Notes: a model not told the origin generated them from the sequence alone. A stretch of 64,000 bases of DNA from Lithodes maja (GCA_037953745.1 JBAKBP010007172.1:1-64000), one strand, 5' to 3'. Shown: positions 44,696 through 55,470, counted from the first letter of the stretch. Translations and numbers: made by a program.

Positions 44696-44955
44696 CTTTT
44701 CTGAGTACATTTATAAAATGGTAAAAAGATGAATGGACAGTTGAGTAACTACTACATAATCTGATCTGAAATCAAAGAATGAATACATGTATGATGGAGC
44801 TCGGTCAATGAATAACTGCATATAGTAGCGGAGAAAATTATTAGCTTCCCACACATGTTCAGTACACATGCGGATACAGGTGCTTTACTGGGGTGATTGA
44901 TGGGCGTGTGTGGAGGGTAGAAAGGGAGATATAGGGGATAGGTACGGTAGCGCTA

Positions 44956-45345
44956 TTAGGAGAGCCCACCTCGCTTTTTTTCTCTTTCTCTCCCTCTCTC
45001 TCTTTGGCTTGTATCCATTCGGCCCCATTCAGCCTACTGTTTTAAGACGTTTACCCCCATCCAAGTGTCAATATTTTCCTGGCGAGCGGTAGCGAGCCAG
45101 CATATATATATTTTTGTTTTGCCAGCAAGCTAAATTTGTACATTTTTCGATAGAAAAATGTCTCCGGCGAAGCCGGATTTCTCCATACAATGCTAGCTCG
45201 CTATCGCTCGCCAGGAAGAAATAAACACCTGGATGGGGATAAACGTCTTAAAACAGTTGGCTGAATGGAGCCGAATGGATACAAGCCAGGCTAGGGAAAG
45301 AGAGAAATGGAAAGTAAGATAAAAAACCCGGTGAACCCCCCTTAA
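44956..45345 (+). mobile_element. MITE family R2, fold-back copy
   Basis: Inverted arms of about 90 bp: GGCTTGTATCCATTCGGC at the left and its complement ending in GGATACAAGCC at the right, around the central hairpin ACATTTTTCGATAGAAAAATGT-like core. The right end is CCCCCCTTAA (TTAA at 45342-45345); the left end is less well preserved. Confidence 0.75.
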
Positions 45346-45528
45346 GTCATGGCTCAGCTGTCATTACGTTTGGCTCACTCTGTGCTGTATAAATGTCTGT
45401 CAGATGTTAAATAGGGTGGGTAAGTGTAGGAACATGTTTGTATATCTCACTCGAAATGAAGAAATCACGTTTAGATATTGATTGCTGATACCAATTATTG
45501 ATAAACATATGCTTAAAGGCTAAACCTT

Positions 45529-45737
45529 GTTCCAAATAGGTAGGCCAGAAATCGTGAACCCTAACCTCTATAGCTCAAAAAGGGCTGGAACAAATTGGTT
45601 GTACTTTTCCACACCTATTCCCAGTCTTGGCCCTTCCCAAATGGTAGAAATATTAACTCGATTACTGTCACTTGTGAGTTATAGAGGTTAATGTTCAAGA
45701 GTTATGGCCTACTTATTTGGAACAGGATATAGTATGT
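45529..45737 (+). mobile_element. Palindromic MITE family R4, copy 1
   Basis: Left arm TGTTCCAAATAGGTAGGCCA...CTAACCTCTATAGCTCA is imperfectly inverted at the right end (GAGTTATAGAGG...GGCCTACTTATTTGGAACA). The loop contains GGAACAAATTGGTTGTA. A second copy in the opposite orientation is at 48741-48953. Confidence 0.65.
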
Positions 45738-45889
45738 CTGATTAACCATACCCTCATGTTCTCTCCTACTATGTACATACAGTTTTCAGAAGTTCAATCA
45801 TTCAATAAATTTGGTTTGAATTTAACTAAGAGCAAAAGTGACAATGATCTTTGGCCGCATATAATCGTTTAATAATAGCCTAAATACAG

Positions 45890-46135
45890 TGAAATACGCA
45901 TCATATTAATGTTTTTTTTCATACAAAATATGATCAACTTACATCGCAATTTTGGGGATCTTTTACATCGGTATCGGCAACTGAATTGAAGGTAGATAAT
46001 TTCTTTAGCAAGATTCTTATAAATATTTAATTCGAAGCTAGTCTATGCCAATAGTTTATTTTGAGAATTTCCAGACCAAGATGTTGATAACTATTGCCGG
46101 AAAAAGCGCATTTGTGACTTCGCGTTTAGGGTTGC
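45890..46135 (+). mobile_element. MITE family R5, diverged copy
   Basis: Shares CATCGGTATCGGCAACT, CCAGACCAAGATGTTGATAA and GGAAAAAGCGCATTTGTGA with 47505-47725, with much divergence at the ends. Confidence 0.45.
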
Positions 46136-46466
46136 AGCTGGAAAGGTACGGTCGTAATAATAAGTCATGACCAGCTGTCATTACGTTTGCCTTGCTCTGT
46201 GCTGTATTAATGTCTGTCAGATGTTGAATAGAGTGGGTAAGTATAGGCACATGTTGGTATATCTTACTCACAAAGAAGAAATCATGTGTAAATATTGCCG
46301 ATACCCATTATTGATCAAAACATACTTAGTGCCCAGACATCACTTATTAGCGTGACTGTACAATTCTTTGATGCAAGAGGTTCCAAATTAACATCGGTTT
46401 GAGTTAGAGCAAAGGAGGGATGGGACTTTTTGTTTCTGACCGTAGAATACCCCCAACGAAGTTACA

Positions 46467-46828
46467 TTAAGGGGGAGGTACTCGCTTTTTCTGGACCCCC
46501 TTTTCCCTCATGTTTAGACCCACTAGTTTTGCGATTTTAAGACGTTCGTTCACTAGTTTGGCGATTTTGAAACATTTCTCCCCATTACTTTGTCAATATT
46601 AAGACCTTTCTTGCCGTTTAGGTGTCGATTGTTTCCTTGCGAACTTGTAATTTTTGAAGGAACCGGCCTTCGGCCGGGACATTTTTCTACCGACAAATGT
46701 ACAAATATATCTTGAAAGGGGGCATAGGGGGTGTTTGTTTTAAGCTTGATGGAGGTCTAGCAAGGAAACTCAAAATTAAATATATATATGAATAAGTAGC
46801 CCCCCAAAAACAAGCACTAGCCCCTTAA
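46467..46828 (+). mobile_element. MITE family R1, complete copy
   Basis: TTAA at 46467-46470 and 46825-46828. Contains the GC hairpin CCGGCCTTCGGCCGG and the second stem with one mismatch (ACATTTTTC / GACAAATGT), and the internal ~33-bp repeats. Confidence 0.75.
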
Positions 46829-47298
46829 CTAGGTGGTACGTCGGTAAAATTACATTGCACTGAGGGAAAATATAAATACATAATATATAAAATAAAAATA
46901 AATCAACCAAATAATAAACAGCTCGTCAGGTAAGGAATACCAAAGCAGATTCACACACAAGCTAGAAGATGCTGTATATTTACCCTTTGAGTATGTTGCT
47001 GTCTTATATTAATTATATTATTAGATACCTATATTAAGACAAAGGAGAGACAGAAGAGAAAGAGTGCGGCTAGGCTGAAGGTACATTATATTTGGTGGCT
47101 GAATACTTACAGAACTAGATCTCTAGAGCTTCCATACCATAATTGCCGATACAAATTGCAGGGAATTCACTCGTGTAACCCCGCCTTCAGATCTCGCTAC
47201 TGACAACATCAATAATCATACTCTCGTGATAGCAGGGTTAATGGCTAAGCTATAAAACCATGCCAGGCTTGATCCTGGTAAAACCTACATTTGCAAGC
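46829..47298. repeat. Start of a diverged tandem array
   Basis: Contains CAGCTCGTCAGGTAAGGAATACC and GTTGCTGTCTTAT phrases that recur at 48360-49225. No gene seen. Confidence 0.4.
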
Positions 47299-47508
47299 TT
47301 AACCCCTTGAGGATTATTACTCATTTTGGTAGTTCATTCTGGCTATTATTAGACGATTTTATTCAGATTAGGGAGGGTATATGGAAGTCAGAGGGTTGAG
47401 ATAGTGTTTAAACTGTTCATGCACACAGATCCTTTGTAAGTTGTATACAATCGCTTAATGATAGCCAGAATAAACTGCCAAAACACGTCATAATCTTCAA
47501 GGGGTTAA
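47299..47508. mobile_element. MITE family R6 (TTAACCCC ends)
   Basis: TTAA at 47299-47302 and 47505-47508 bound inverted arms of about 65 bp (TTAACCCCTTGAGGATTATT / complement of AATCTTCAAGGGGTTAA). TTAACCC ends are typical of piggyBac-type MITEs. Confidence 0.75.
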
Positions 47509-47725
47509 GCCGGTATCACACGAGACCTTTTATAGTCATCATTCGATAATCAGAATTTTTCTGGCAACATTTCTGGAATCATTTGCACTGGTATCGGAAA
47601 CTAGACTGGTCATAGATGGATTTAGGTTACAGATAGATCATAAATGTTTTCCTTCTAAGCTGCCAGACCAGTGTTGAGCAAAAATGTTGAGGGGAAAAGC
47701 GCTCGTGTGATACCGGCTTTACTGA
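47505..47725 (+). mobile_element. MITE family R5, sharing TTAA with R6
   Basis: Starts TTAAGCCGGTATCACACGAG and ends CTCGTGTGATACCGGCTTTA. The left TTAA is the same as the right TTAA of the R6 element. Confidence 0.75.
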
Positions 47726-47900
47726 TCATAATTGCCCCGAAATATTGCCGAAATAAAGCGTGCATGTAACTCAGATTAAGGATTGGCTACCGACTGACTG
47801 ACTGCCCAGTTATCCGAACCGGGGATATATTCGTCCGTGGATTTACATAAACTCCCGACACACCCCGGGACTTGCATCACAGAACAGCGACAATTGGGGA

Positions 47901-48271
47901 TTAAGGGGAGGCAGACCGTTTTTCTGGACCCCCTTCTCTCTAATGTTTAGCCCCACTAGTTTTGAGATTATAAGACATTCGGCCCATTAGTTTGGCGATT
48001 TTAACACCTTTCGCCCCATTTGGTTGTCAATTTTAAGACCTTTCGTGCCATTTAGGTGTCGATTATTTCCTGGCGAGCGATAGCGAGCCTGCAATTTTAA
48101 GAGGAATCGGCCTTCGGCCGGGACATTTTTCTACCGAAAAATGTACAAATTTATCTTGAAGGGGGGTCTAGGGGGTGTTTTTCTAAGCTTGATGGAGGTC
48201 TAGAGAGGAAACTAAAAATATATATGAATACATTAATTAAAGGAGCAAACAAACGGCCCGTCTCCCCTTAA
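47901..48271 (+). mobile_element. MITE family R1, best-preserved copy
   Basis: TTAA at 47901-47904 and 48268-48271, with ends TTAAGGGGAGGCAGACCG and CGGCCCGTCTCCCCTTAA. Hairpin ACATTTTTC / GAAAAATGT with loop TACC at 48123-48144, preceded by a GC hairpin. Three ~33-bp degenerate repeats lie in the left half. No coding capacity. Confidence 0.8.
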
Positions 48272-49235
48272 GCCGATATGAGTCTCAGCCGGAATGAGCT
48301 CCTCTGTCTCGGCTCAATAACGAGATCGGCACAAAAGGGTCCGGGGACGAATTCAGCCGATCGTCAGGTGAGAATGTCGAAACAGAATCAAACAGTAGCT
48401 AGAGGGTACTGTAGTTTGCTGTCTTATTGTTTTGTTTATGGTATTAAATCACTTGGAGCACCGAAACAGAATTAGACAGTAGCTAGAGGGTACTGTAGCT
48501 TGATGTCTTATTGTTTTTTTGTTATGGTATTAGAACACTTGCAGCACCGAAACATAATCAGACAGTAGCATGATGGCACTGTCTGTTGCCGTTTCATTTA
48601 TGTATTATAGCATTAGATGATTTTATTCGGACAGTCTAAGGCTCGAAAACAAAAGAACACCAGAAAAGAAACACAACACAAAAATAATGAATTCAGAAGC
48701 ACGTCAGGTGAAAATACCGAAACAGAATCAGACAGGAGCTATAGTCTATTCGCTGTAAGTAGGCGAGAAATCATGACCTCTAACCTCTGTAACTCAAAAA
48801 CGACTAAAGTAATCAAGCTAATACTTCTACCAATTTAGGAAGGGTCAGTCAAAAAATAGATGTGGAAATTTACAGCCAATTTGCTCTAGCCCTTTTTGAG
48901 TTACAGAGGATAGAGGTCATGATTTCTCGCCTACTTACAGCGAATAGACTATAGATGGTACTGTATGTTGCTTCCTTATTTTTTATATGTAATCACTAGG
49001 TAATTTTATTGAGACAGTATTAGGCATGAACAAATAAATGACAAACAAAACAAAAATAATGAATTGAGCAGCACGTCAGGTGAGAATACGAAGGGTACTG
49101 TATGTTGCTATCATATTATTGTTATTATAGTATTAGATCATTATATTGAGACAGTATAAGGGTCGATAAGTAAAAGAAACGCATCACACAAATAATATAT
49201 TCAGCAGCTCGTCAGGTGAGAATCAAACAGGAGCT
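48272..49235 (+). repeat. Diverged tandem array (GTCAGGTGAGAAT... units)
   Basis: Units of roughly 95-200 bp carrying CGTCAGGTGAGAAT, CGAAACAGAATCA and CAGTAGCTAGAGGGTACTGTA, then TGTCTTATTGTT and TATTAGA. Seen at about 48363, 48457, 48545, 48704, 49072 and 49210. The array is interrupted by an R4 palindrome and a SINE. Confidence 0.6.
48741..48953 (-). mobile_element. Palindromic MITE family R4, copy 2
   Basis: Arms of about 62 bp (ATAGTCTATTCGCTGTAAGT at 48741; its complement ends at 48953) with only a few mismatches, loop of about 88 bp. In the opposite orientation its loop matches that of 45529-45737. Confidence 0.75.
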
Positions 49236-49241
49236 AGATGG

Positions 49242-49726
49242 GGAGGTGTGGTGGAGTGGTCATGCCACTGGATTGGTAATCCAATGGACCCGGGTTCAAA
49301 TCCCGATATGTCAATGGGAAGATATTATTGGGATTGAATTTGTGCTGTACCTAGTATCAGTGCATTACCACAAAGCCCACCGAAATGCCAAAAAAATACC
49401 CTCGTTGTTCCCCGATTAAATAACACTGTATGAATATTCCCATATTCAAAATATGTTACAGGGGGACAATGCCTAGTGAGTTCACTGCTCAATAGGTGGC
49501 GTTCTGAGAGTGAGGGTCTGAGTCTGGAGGGTGAGACGGTGAAGCACTTGAGCGAAGCAACCGGCCGCTTCAGAGATGGAGCTGCTTCGAGCCATGATGG
49601 ATGCTTCGCATGTCTCACTCCCCAGACTGGAACAAGACCTCACGGGCTTCACCGTGTTGGGCGGTGGAATGCACAGGCTCTCAGCCTATGCCCGAGAGGG
49701 AGTAGTTGGAATATAGAAAAAAAAAA
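49242..49726 (+). mobile_element. tRNA-derived SINE S1, copy 2, with TSD
   Basis: Head GGAGGTGTGGTGGAGTGGTC with B box GGTTCAAATCC; 3' end GGAATATAG plus A10. The direct repeat AGATGG lies at 49236-49241 and 49726-49731 (sharing one A with the tail), inside the tandem array. Confidence 0.8.
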
Positions 49727-49936
49727 GATGGTACTGTCACTTAACCTTGTCAGGATGGTGTTGTCTTATAATTTATTTTATTTATATATTAGTCAATCAT
49801 ATTAAAATTATATTTAATATTACAGAATGAATACAAACAACATATTAGGATGATCAGTAATCTAGGGAATGTTGTTAATTAATATAATAATATATCTTTA
49901 TACTAGCCTATATTGAAAACAAATAAGAAAACAAAA

Positions 49937-50044
49937 ATGAGCATATACAACTCCACTTCCTTGTCAATGGACTAACAATAATCGCTAAAAATGAGCATAT
50001 ACAACTCCACTTCCTTTTCAATGGGCTAACAATAATCGCTAACA
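49937..50044. repeat. 54-bp tandem duplication
   Basis: ATGAGCATATACAACTCCAC at 49937 recurs at 49991 with the following sequence nearly unchanged. Confidence 0.8.
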
Positions 50045-50389
50045 TTTCAATACTCTCTGACAGGTTTTGAAACTTTATTCTGGCTAATGTCAAACGATAA
50101 TCAAAAAATAAAAACTAAGATACAGCTCTTGCAGTGACGAAGCAAGCACATACGAATACCAAGCTGATATATATATGCAGTATATATACCTCAACAAATT
50201 AGGCTCCTGGAAGAAAGACATGTTGATAATTCGTCCACATATTCATCTACACATAAATTCTAACCTCCCCCCCCCCCTTAATCCCCCCGAAAAAGAAAAA
50301 CAGTAGAAGCTTACTAAACACGCACGGGGATCATTCTGGTTTACGGTTTATCGCATTAGGCGCACAGTAGAGACAAAGAAAAAGGAAAG

Positions 50390-50589
50390 NNNNNNNNNNN
50401 NNNNNNNNNNNNNNNNNNNNNNNNNNNNNNNNNNNNNNNNNNNNNNNNNNNNNNNNNNNNNNNNNNNNNNNNNNNNNNNNNNNNNNNNNNNNNNNNNNNN
50501 NNNNNNNNNNNNNNNNNNNNNNNNNNNNNNNNNNNNNNNNNNNNNNNNNNNNNNNNNNNNNNNNNNNNNNNNNNNNNNNNNNNNNNNNN
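50390..50589. other. Assembly gap (200 N)
   Basis: Exactly 200 N; its true length and content are unknown. Translations crossing it are meaningless. Confidence 0.99.
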
Positions 50590-50640
50590 CTGTTGAGTTG
50601 ATGATAAGTTGTGTGAGGAAGGTGAATTACAAGGTCTGGT
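50590..50640 (+). mobile_element. RTE-like LINE fragment, left of the DIRS insertion
   Basis: Matches the RTE copy near 6112-6150 (GTTGATGATAAG... AAGGTCTGGT). It continues at 55773 after the DIRS element. Confidence 0.6.
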
Positions 50641-50992
50641 AATTGGGAGGTTTGACGTACCTCCCAACCTACCAAATAGGAAAACCTACTATTTGGTAGT
50701 AGTCTTGGAAAATCCAACGTCAAGGCTATTAACCTAATTGCAATGACGACTTGTCTATTTTGACTGCTATGTCGTCATTCCAACCGCGGTTAAAAAGAAA
50801 ACGTCTAGAGTCTACTCCTTATCTTGCTCTAGGAGACGTTGTACATTAACCAAAACTACCACCGAAGGTGAAAAAAGCATTAGAAGAGAAGAAAAAGGGG
50901 TTTACCTTAGTTACCGCTCAAGGCCCATCCCGTGTTCCGTCATGCGCCGATCCCTGTCGAACGTGCGCATGAGCGACCCTCTCTTGTTATCA
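50641..50992 (-). repeat. DIRS terminal inverted repeat, 3' (extended) side
   Basis: 50697-50992 is the reverse complement of 55471-55766 over 296 bp with one difference seen (GGAAAATCC against GGCAAATCC). The outer 56 bp (50641-50696) are an extension absent from the other end and include the palindrome GGGAGGT...ACCTCCC. Confidence 0.9.
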
Positions 50993-51054
50993 CATCTCAC
51001 GTCAGCAGAAGAACGCGGATGGGCAGGGGTCCGGCGTGAGGGAGGGTATTATGT

Positions 51055-51168
51055 ACGTTGGATTTTCCAAGACTACTACCAAATAGTAGGTTTTCCTATT
51101 TGGTAGGTTGGGAGGTACGTCAAACCTCCCAATTTGTTAGTAGTCTTGGCAAATCCAACGTCAAGGCT
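51055..51168. repeat. DIRS internal complementary region
   Basis: 51055-51134 is the exact complement of the left outer end 50641-50720 (80 bp), and 51132-51168 is the exact complement of the right outer end 55736-55772 (37 bp). The two pieces overlap by three bases (AAT/ATT), exactly as expected for the complement of a circular junction in DIRS replication. Confidence 0.9.
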
Positions 51169-51659
51169 GCATAACAAATAGGAGGAGGACATCCAAGCCC
51201 AACCTACCAAAAACCAATGCATAAAACAAAAGTATGAATGACAAAGACACAATTTAAACAAGAGAGTCTAATAAAAGAGTGAAAAACTGAGGAGTAGCTA
51301 AAAAGAACAGTTTTAACACATGCCCGTCATTCATAGTAATGCAAAAACATAGACTTGTCTGAAACCAAAAAGGTACTGTACCCAAAACCCTTTTCTTCAA
51401 AAACCAACAAAAACACTGAACACAAGAACAAAACACAATTTTCAATGTGGCAAAAACACTTATGTACTGTATACATATAACATAATCCCAAACTTGTAAT
51501 CCAGTGTTGCAAACCCGTACACTCCCCCCCCCCCCCCCTTTGTCACATAAAACAAAGGAAAAGAACGAGGGACAAGGGGGGAAGACCAGGGATCTTCGCC
51601 AGAGCACCAGGAAACACGACCCCCGAGAGCAAGCACCAGCCGAGGGGGTCGAACACTGG

Positions 51660-52400
51660 ACACGGAGAGGTAGGAGGAGATGAAGGAATTGATAGAAGAC
51701 CCACAAAAACCGCTGAGGCGAAGGCAGGGAAGAATCGACGTGGCAGGAACTGGAAGGAGGCAGCAAAGGATCTGACATCGTGCGCAGAACCCCTACAAAC
51801 AGGGCGACGGGCACGAACGGTCCGACTAACGCGGCGGCCCAACTGCACCAGCGAGAGCCTCCCACCTGTCCGAGGAGACACCCACACAGCAGGACCCGAA
51901 GGCGGCGCCACAGACGCAACAGAGGAGTGCAAGGCCGACACCGGGCACAACACATGGCGAGGACGCCCAAGCCGGAAAGCCTGGACGGCGAAAGGCCGGA
52001 AAGCGGGGGCCGCCCTCCCAAGTGTGGCAACAAAAGGAGGGGAGGAGGCGAACGAGACGCCATGCAAGGACGGGGAGAATCGCACGCAGTCCCGGGGCCA
52101 TGACAATGCCGCTAGGGCAGACAACCGAACCCCAGCGGCCAGAGTGACAAGGAAGAGCGGACGCCCGAGCAACAGAACCGGCGGAGCGGCCCTTGTAGAC
52201 GGGGGCGAAGCCAGAAGGACCAGAGCCCGCCCCAGATCCCACTGCGGAGGGACCTGGCGCGGAGGAGGTCGATCCCGGAAGGCAGCCGTCAGGAAGGAAT
52301 CCAGCACCTGAGGCAGAACGACCAGCCCAGCGACGGACCCAAAGAGCCCCCGGACGGCAGACAAGTGGGTACGTATAGCGTCGACTCGAAAGTGACGCGG
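51660..52400 (-). pseudogene. DIRS tyrosine recombinase, degenerate
   Basis: Within a minus-strand open frame spanning 51543-52982, the recombinase core starts near 52373 (FRVDAIRTHLSAV), then VPPQWDLGRAL, the first catalytic Arg in GVRLSALAAL, LCPVSALHS, and the His-x-x-Arg motif AHDVRSF at about 51770. The nucleophile Tyr is not in this frame; a plausible NSFISSYLSV lies in another frame at about 51670, so a frameshift separates it. The whole frame has no Glu or Asn and only one Lys, because the coding strand is A-poor. It would normally catalyse circle integration. Confidence 0.7.
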
Positions 52401-52879
52401 ACGGAAGAGGTGAAACAAGGAGCGTAGGACGAGGGAAGGAGAGCCAACAGGCAGGCGAGCGGCCTGTAGCCACCTAGGAAAAGACCTCCAGCGGGACCCG
52501 GAAGGCCCCCAAGGAGAAGACGGCCAGGAACGCTGCAGGAAGTCAGGCAGGGCCCGGGACCGGGAGCCACCGTGCCACATGAACAAGCACGATGCGAAGG
52601 CCAACGAGGCCCGCAGGTCCCCAACCGAGCCCAAGCGGAAGCCGGAGACAGGGAGAGGGACCGGACTCGGGCACCACCGCGGCAACCGGGCGGACCAAGC
52701 CCGTGCCGGCCACGGAGGCGCGAGGAGCCCGACGCAGCCGTGGGACAGCCGCAGCCTCGCGAGGACTGGGCACAGCAACAGCGCGTCTGGGGGCGGAAAG
52801 ATGGATATCGACCGCCACCCGTACCAGGCCACCATGAAAGCGGCCGGACCCCCCCTGGAGCGCGAGGCCGGAGGGAGAG

Positions 52880-53332
52880 GTCCAAAGGCAACCGGCGCGG
52901 CACCCCCGATGCGAACAAGGCGACCTCCGGAACACCGCAGGAAGCCGCGAGGTCGACGAACACAGTCCGGAGCAACGCCCATTCAACAAGAACGCCCTGC
53001 CCCCACGACAGGGCGGCCGCCCACAGGGTGGCAGGCCCGGGCAGGGAGGAGGCATGCAAGGAGAAGGGGTGCCGGGCCGCGAGGAAGAACAACTCCACCG
53101 AGACCCCCAATAGAGTCAACGACCAGGAGGAACCCCCGCAGAAGGAAAACAGGGGACAGCCTGTCTGAGTGTCTAACCCGAAGGCCACCGACTGACCCCG
53201 AAGGGCCAGCGCGTGGTCCCGCAGGAAGAACAGAGGAACCAACAGTCCGAGGGCATAGACGGGTAAGTGGAGGGAGACCCACCCATCTGCCAGGAAGTGG
53301 ACGGCCCAGGGTCGATCGGGAACCCCACCCAA
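52880..53332 (-). pseudogene. DIRS RNase H and connector, degenerate
   Basis: The minus frame contains VYALGLLVPLFFLRDHALALRG-like helix text, a weak GLDTQTG in place of the usual acidic SDNTT, HASSLPGPATLWAAALSW in place of the LPG..N..AD.LSR pattern, then EWALLRTVFVDL and PEVALFAS (usually P.VDLFAS). Length and order agree with DIRS RNase H, but the conserved Asp residues are changed, commonly to Ala. Confidence 0.6.
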
Positions 53333-53689
53333 CCTCGCTCGACGGATCTGTGGCTACCCAGACCGTCGGCGGGGGGGCGGACCAGGGCACAGCCGCAGAG
53401 AGCGAGCCCGGAGCAACCCAGAGACCGAAGCGTCAGCGAACGGGACGCAGGAGCGGCAGGAGCCGAACCAGAGGGGCAATGGAAACACCACGGGGCCCAT
53501 GAGGAGGAGGCGGAGTAGCCGGAGGCTCCCTAAGGAAAGGGGCAGAGCGGCCCAAAGCAGCGAACCCACGAACGAGTCGCAGAGCCACCCCAGGAGGGAG
53601 ACCGAGTGCAAACACGGCGAAGACCTTCCACCGAAGGTGCACCGCGGGCGGCAGACCCCGGGTCACCGTAGCGCCGGACAAAACCCATG

Positions 53690-54200
53690 CGAGACCGACC
53701 CATGGCACGACACGCGACGGGGTCAAGCGTGAATTGGGAACACCAAAAGGGGAACCCGAACCGTGCGACGGTGCGAACGACTGTGAGGGCGTCGCCAACG
53801 CACAGGCCGAGGGCTTCGGAAACTACCAACCAGACGGCCAAGGAAAACAGGAGCGGGAGCCCGCTCCTGAGGAGAGGACCCAGAGCCTGCCCCACATGTG
53901 CGGAGAAGATCCGCGGCGCGATGTGGAGACCGAAGGGAAGGCCGGCGAACAGGAACACACGATCGGAAGGCTGAACGGCCAAGAATCGCCGGAAGAGAGG
54001 ATGGAGAGGAACGAGCCAAGACGCATCCTGGAGGGCCAGCGATACAACCCCCGACAGAGGGCACAGGGCCAGGCGGACCAGGGGCACCGGCAGCATCCGA
54101 AACCGTGTGTGCACGACGCGCCCGTTGAGGGCCGACAGAACCACCAACGGCCGCATCGCGACGCAGTTCGTCGACGGGACCAGAAAGACACGGGAGAGGA
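53690..54200 (-). pseudogene. DIRS reverse transcriptase with lost catalytic Asp
   Basis: The minus frame runs VFLVPSTNC..MRPLVVLSALN, SLALQDASWLVPLHPLFR (usual form SLDLQDAYWHVPIHP), FAGLPFGLHIAPRIFSAHV, and LLFSLAVWLVVSEA at about 53850 where YLDDWLVVSE is expected. The changed codons read TCC, GCC and GTC where TAC, GAC and GAC would be expected, all replacing A. The surrounding residues are well kept. The polymerase must be inactive. Confidence 0.75.
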
Positions 54201-54239
54201 AAACCGGGCGACCGGCGATCAACCCCCTCGACGCTACCC

Positions 54240-55470
54240 AGCTCGGGCATGGAAGTGAGCACGTGGGCCACCTCCGAAGAGATGGACCGGCGTTGGTGAC
54301 AAGAGCGGAAAGGGGGTCGAGACGTCCACCACCAGGGGAGACCCCACCGCGCAACCCGCCGCCCCCAACGTCCCTCGCGGCAACCGAGGAGCGCAAGGGC
54401 AAAAACAACCCGAGGGAGCACCCGAGAGGAGGGGAGCGACCCGGTCGGCCAGGCGAGAAGGAGAACAAGGAGGCCGACCCAGAGAACTACACATTGTGTT
54501 GACGCGGAGGTACCCTCGGTACGGGCCGTGCGGGCACGAGCGCCACGTCGACCTCTACCCCCCCCCCCCCAACCCCAGGCCGGCGCGGGGCAGACCACGT
54601 CGAAGGGCGGCCGGAAGTGGAAGACCGGCCAGCCCCGACACAGCGGGGATGAAAGGGGCAAGAACAGAAGGGCGAGGCGGAATCGACGCACTGGCCTGCA
54701 ACGACCCAGTCCTGCGGCCGCGCAAGGCGGCAGCACTCGTAGCAGCACCCCGAAGAGGACCGGCAGAAGGACGGGACTGAGAAGACCCCGCTTGCGACAC
54801 AGCACGACGGGGCGAGACGGAAGCAGGGACCGCAACGACACAGCGCGTCGTCGCGTGTCGGAAGCAGGGGCCGCCGACAGAGAAGCGAGCATACCCAAGC
54901 AACCAGCTGAAACAACCCCGACGTATATAGCGCAGAGTACAACAAACCCTGACGAATATCCAAGGGGGCCGGCCGGCAGAACGAGGACCGCACTGTCGGG
55001 CGGCGCCGAGTTGCCGCGCACAAAACCGCCTGCAGCTCGGGAACCAATGCGGCTGACACAAACTCTACAAACAGCACCGCCACCACGAAATCTCAGGTTG
55101 TGAACCAACTGTACACCTAGGCTATGAAAATATGAGAACTCATAAGGGCATAGCAATTCCTGAATGATAAACAAGCTAGGCTAATTGAAGCTAAAAGCTA
55201 AACTATGCCCAGACTAACAGGAAAAAAGAATATGAAAAGAGAAAGAATGAAAACATATAGACGGGGAACGCCAAGCGCCCCCGTACCTACGGTAGCTATT
55301 TCCACACGCGTCTCCATTAAACACACTGAGGAGCCCATTTAGGTGTGTCCTAGATCACGTAACATCTGTCTAGCAAAAAGAAGGCCAGAAAAGCCGAAAC
55401 GAACCTAAAACAGGGTGAATTGAAGGAGCACAACAAAAGCGGACTCAATCAATGGAGGCGCGTGAAAAAA
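54240..55470 (-). pseudogene. Possible DIRS gag region
   Basis: The position upstream of the RT suggests gag, but no motif is recognisable and several overlapping open frames exist because the sequence is GC-rich and T-poor. I cannot choose a frame. Confidence 0.3.

Noticed and set aside
50331..50723. Open frames spanning the N gap
   Set aside because: Ambiguous bases cannot be read as protein.
52579..53502. Plus-strand open frame of 307 codons (Arg/Gly/Pro-rich) inside the DIRS element
   Set aside because: Stop codons are rare on this strand because it has few T; the minus strand has RNase H and recombinase motifs.
53723..55174. Minus-strand open frame of 483 codons as DIRS gag
   Set aside because: No gag motif is recognisable, it overlaps the RT in another frame, and open frames are expected in this A-poor strand. 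Only a low-confidence region was listed.
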